A stretch of DNA of 64,000 bases from Mucilaginibacter gossypiicola (lineage in GTDB: Bacteria; Bacteroidota; Bacteroidia; Sphingobacteriales; Sphingobacteriaceae), in contig NZ_FOCL01000003.1 of NCBI RefSeq assembly GCF_900110105.1, forward strand, positions 744,001 to 808,000, written 5' to 3'. The first letter of the stretch is position 1. Every line of letters begins with the position of its first letter. The position numbers were made by a program, and so were the translations under genes. The notes beneath the pieces were generated by a model that ran no database searches, was not told the DNA's origin, and saw nothing but the letters and a program-made list of their open reading frames with translations. This document shows positions 62,990-64,000 of the stretch, piece after piece.

Positions 62990-64000
62990 ATGTATCGCGG
63001 AAGTATCTTTTCAAATATGCCTGTCCGTTGGTATGCGCTTTTATGCTGCATATCGCTTTTGTGTGCCGTTAAAAGCACCCATGCCCAGGACACCGCCATA
63101 ATACGATCCCGCAATTTCGGAATACAGAACGAAATATATTTTAACGATTCGCTTTGGTATTTTCATGCAGGCGAATTGCATAAAACACAACAAAGCATAG
63201 CCAATACAACCGGTTGGGAACCCTTACATTACACTGCTTTCGGCAAGGAAAACGCACCGCGCGGTTGGCAGGGTGTTGGTTGGTTCGGTTCGTGGATCAG
63301 GGCAGACACTGATCTGGTAAATAAAAAATTAGCTATCCGCATTAATCATGACGGCGCTTCCGAGATCTTTCTTGATGGAAAACCCATAGGCGGATACGGT
63401 AAGGTTGGCAATTCGGCAAAGGAAATGGTGGCTATGAGTGCCAGAAGAGAGCTGATCCCTATATGGTTCCCCGATACCCGCCCCCATCTTATTACCATCC
63501 ATTATTCTAACTTCTTTGAGGTTTACGCTAACTTTTATGGTTTCCAGACCTGGATAGCTGATTACAACCAACTTGCCCCTAAAATACAAATCGCTAATCA
63601 GCGCTTTAATTTTATACTTATGTGTGCGGCGGCACAACTTATATTGGGGCTTTTACACCTCCTGTTATTTCTCTTTTATCCCAGGCAAAAGCTTAATCTT
63701 TACTATGCGCTTTTTGTTGTGCTGGTTGGTATTAACGAGATAGGGATATATCAATTTTACCGTACAAACAGCCCTATGGTACAATACGTTGCACAGTGGT
63801 TAATAGACGAAGGCAAGGTTATCATGATGTGGGCTGCCGTAATGCTGCTTTATAAACTTGATTATAACCGGATCCCCCGTTGGCGCGTAATCATTTTAAG
63901 TACGATAAGCTCGCTGTATTTTGGGGCCTACATTTATAAATTTTTCAATCATATTGAGGCCTGGACTGATTACTTTGCTCTTGTTTTCCTTATCTGTATG
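62990..64000 (+). CDS. 7TM-DISM-type membrane sensor, N-terminal part (cut by window edge)
   Basis: An open frame of 337 codons from ATG 62990 with no stop before the window end; an ATG nine codons later (63017) gives a cleaner signal peptide ('MPVRWYALLCCISLLCAV'). Residues about 40-200 form a jelly-roll-like extracytoplasmic domain ('WFGSWIRADTDLVNKKLAIRINHDGASEIFLDGKPIGGYG'), then several membrane helices ('FILMCAAAQLILGLLHLLLFLF', 'LYYALFVVLVGINEIGIY'). This layout matches 7TM diverse-intracellular-signalling-module receptors that usually end in a histidine kinase or cyclase domain, which is off the window. Confidence 0.75.
   Translation, partial: MYRGSIFSNMPVRWYALLCCISLLCAVKSTHAQDTAIIRSRNFGIQNEIYFNDSLWYFHAGELHKTQQSIANTTGWEPLHYTAFGKENAPRGWQGVGWFGSWIRADTDLVNKKLAIRINHDGASEIFLDGKPIGGYGKVGNSAKEMVAMSARRELIPIWFPDTRPHLITIHYSNFFEVYANFYGFQTWIADYNQLAPKIQIANQRFNFILMCAAAQLILGLLHLLLFLFYPRQKLNLYYALFVVLVGINEIGIYQFYRTNSPMVQYVAQWLIDEGKVIMMWAAVMLLYKLDYNRIPRWRVIILSTISSLYFGAYIYKFFNHIEAWTDYFALVFLICM

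Overview
The window reads as a chromosomal segment of a Bacteroidota soil or plant-associated bacterium, most likely a Sphingobacteriaceae member of the Mucilaginibacter/Pedobacter kind. This is inferred from gliding/type IX secretion (gldKLMN) genes, a SusC/SusD pair, many Sec- and lipoprotein-type signal peptides, a large glycoside hydrolase set, a tiny histone-H1-like protein and several short dispersed inverted-repeat families. No rRNA, tRNA, CRISPR array, phage or complete IS element was seen. Both edges cut a gene.

Layout. 1-9.3 kb: metabolic and stress genes (FAD monooxygenase fragment, DoxX, HD hydrolase, Crp-like regulator, SDR, GH43 plus LacI regulator, O-methyltransferase, EEP hydrolase, solitary PhnN-like kinase). 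9.3-11.9 kb: an envelope operon (small secreted protein, LpoB-like lipoprotein, COG3014 lipoprotein). 12.1-16.3 kb: an alkylation-repair-like neighbourhood (AraC-MGMT fusion, DUF488, 2OG-Fe(II) oxygenase, an orphan protein with half an Ada zinc motif) plus peptidase E. 16.3-26.1 kb: a LytS/LytTR two-component pair followed by a tightly overlapping operon of receiver, PqqD-like, ATP-grasp, PLP decarboxylase-like, urea-transporter/M23 fusion, TPR-barrel and TPR proteins. Similar 21-bp-period direct repeats lie upstream of both transcription units, suggesting the pair controls itself and the neighbouring operon. 26.4-32.7 kb: a PepSY-like lipoprotein and a rearranged gldK-gldN-omp-gldL-gldM set.

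32.9-62.5 kb is an unusually coherent catabolic region. It holds a multidomain GH43 with a DPP-IV peptidase, a Xaa-Pro aminopeptidase, an alpha-ketoglutarate semialdehyde dehydrogenase, a GH27 alpha-galactosidase, an amino-acid permease, a DUF885 hydrolase, an AraC regulator, D-hydroxyproline dehydrogenase, hydroxyproline epimerase and a DHDPS-family deaminase. A SusC/SusD pair follows, with two divergent DUF1680 (GH127/GH146-type) beta-L-arabinofuranosidases. Together these could take apart hydroxyproline-rich plant glycoproteins (extensins): strip beta-arabinosides and alpha-galactose, cleave proline-type peptides, and convert trans-4-hydroxy-L-proline to 2-oxoglutarate. This is an inference from gene content and is the main hypothesis of this annotation. 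The window ends with a histone-H1-like gene and the 5' part of a 7TM membrane sensor gene.
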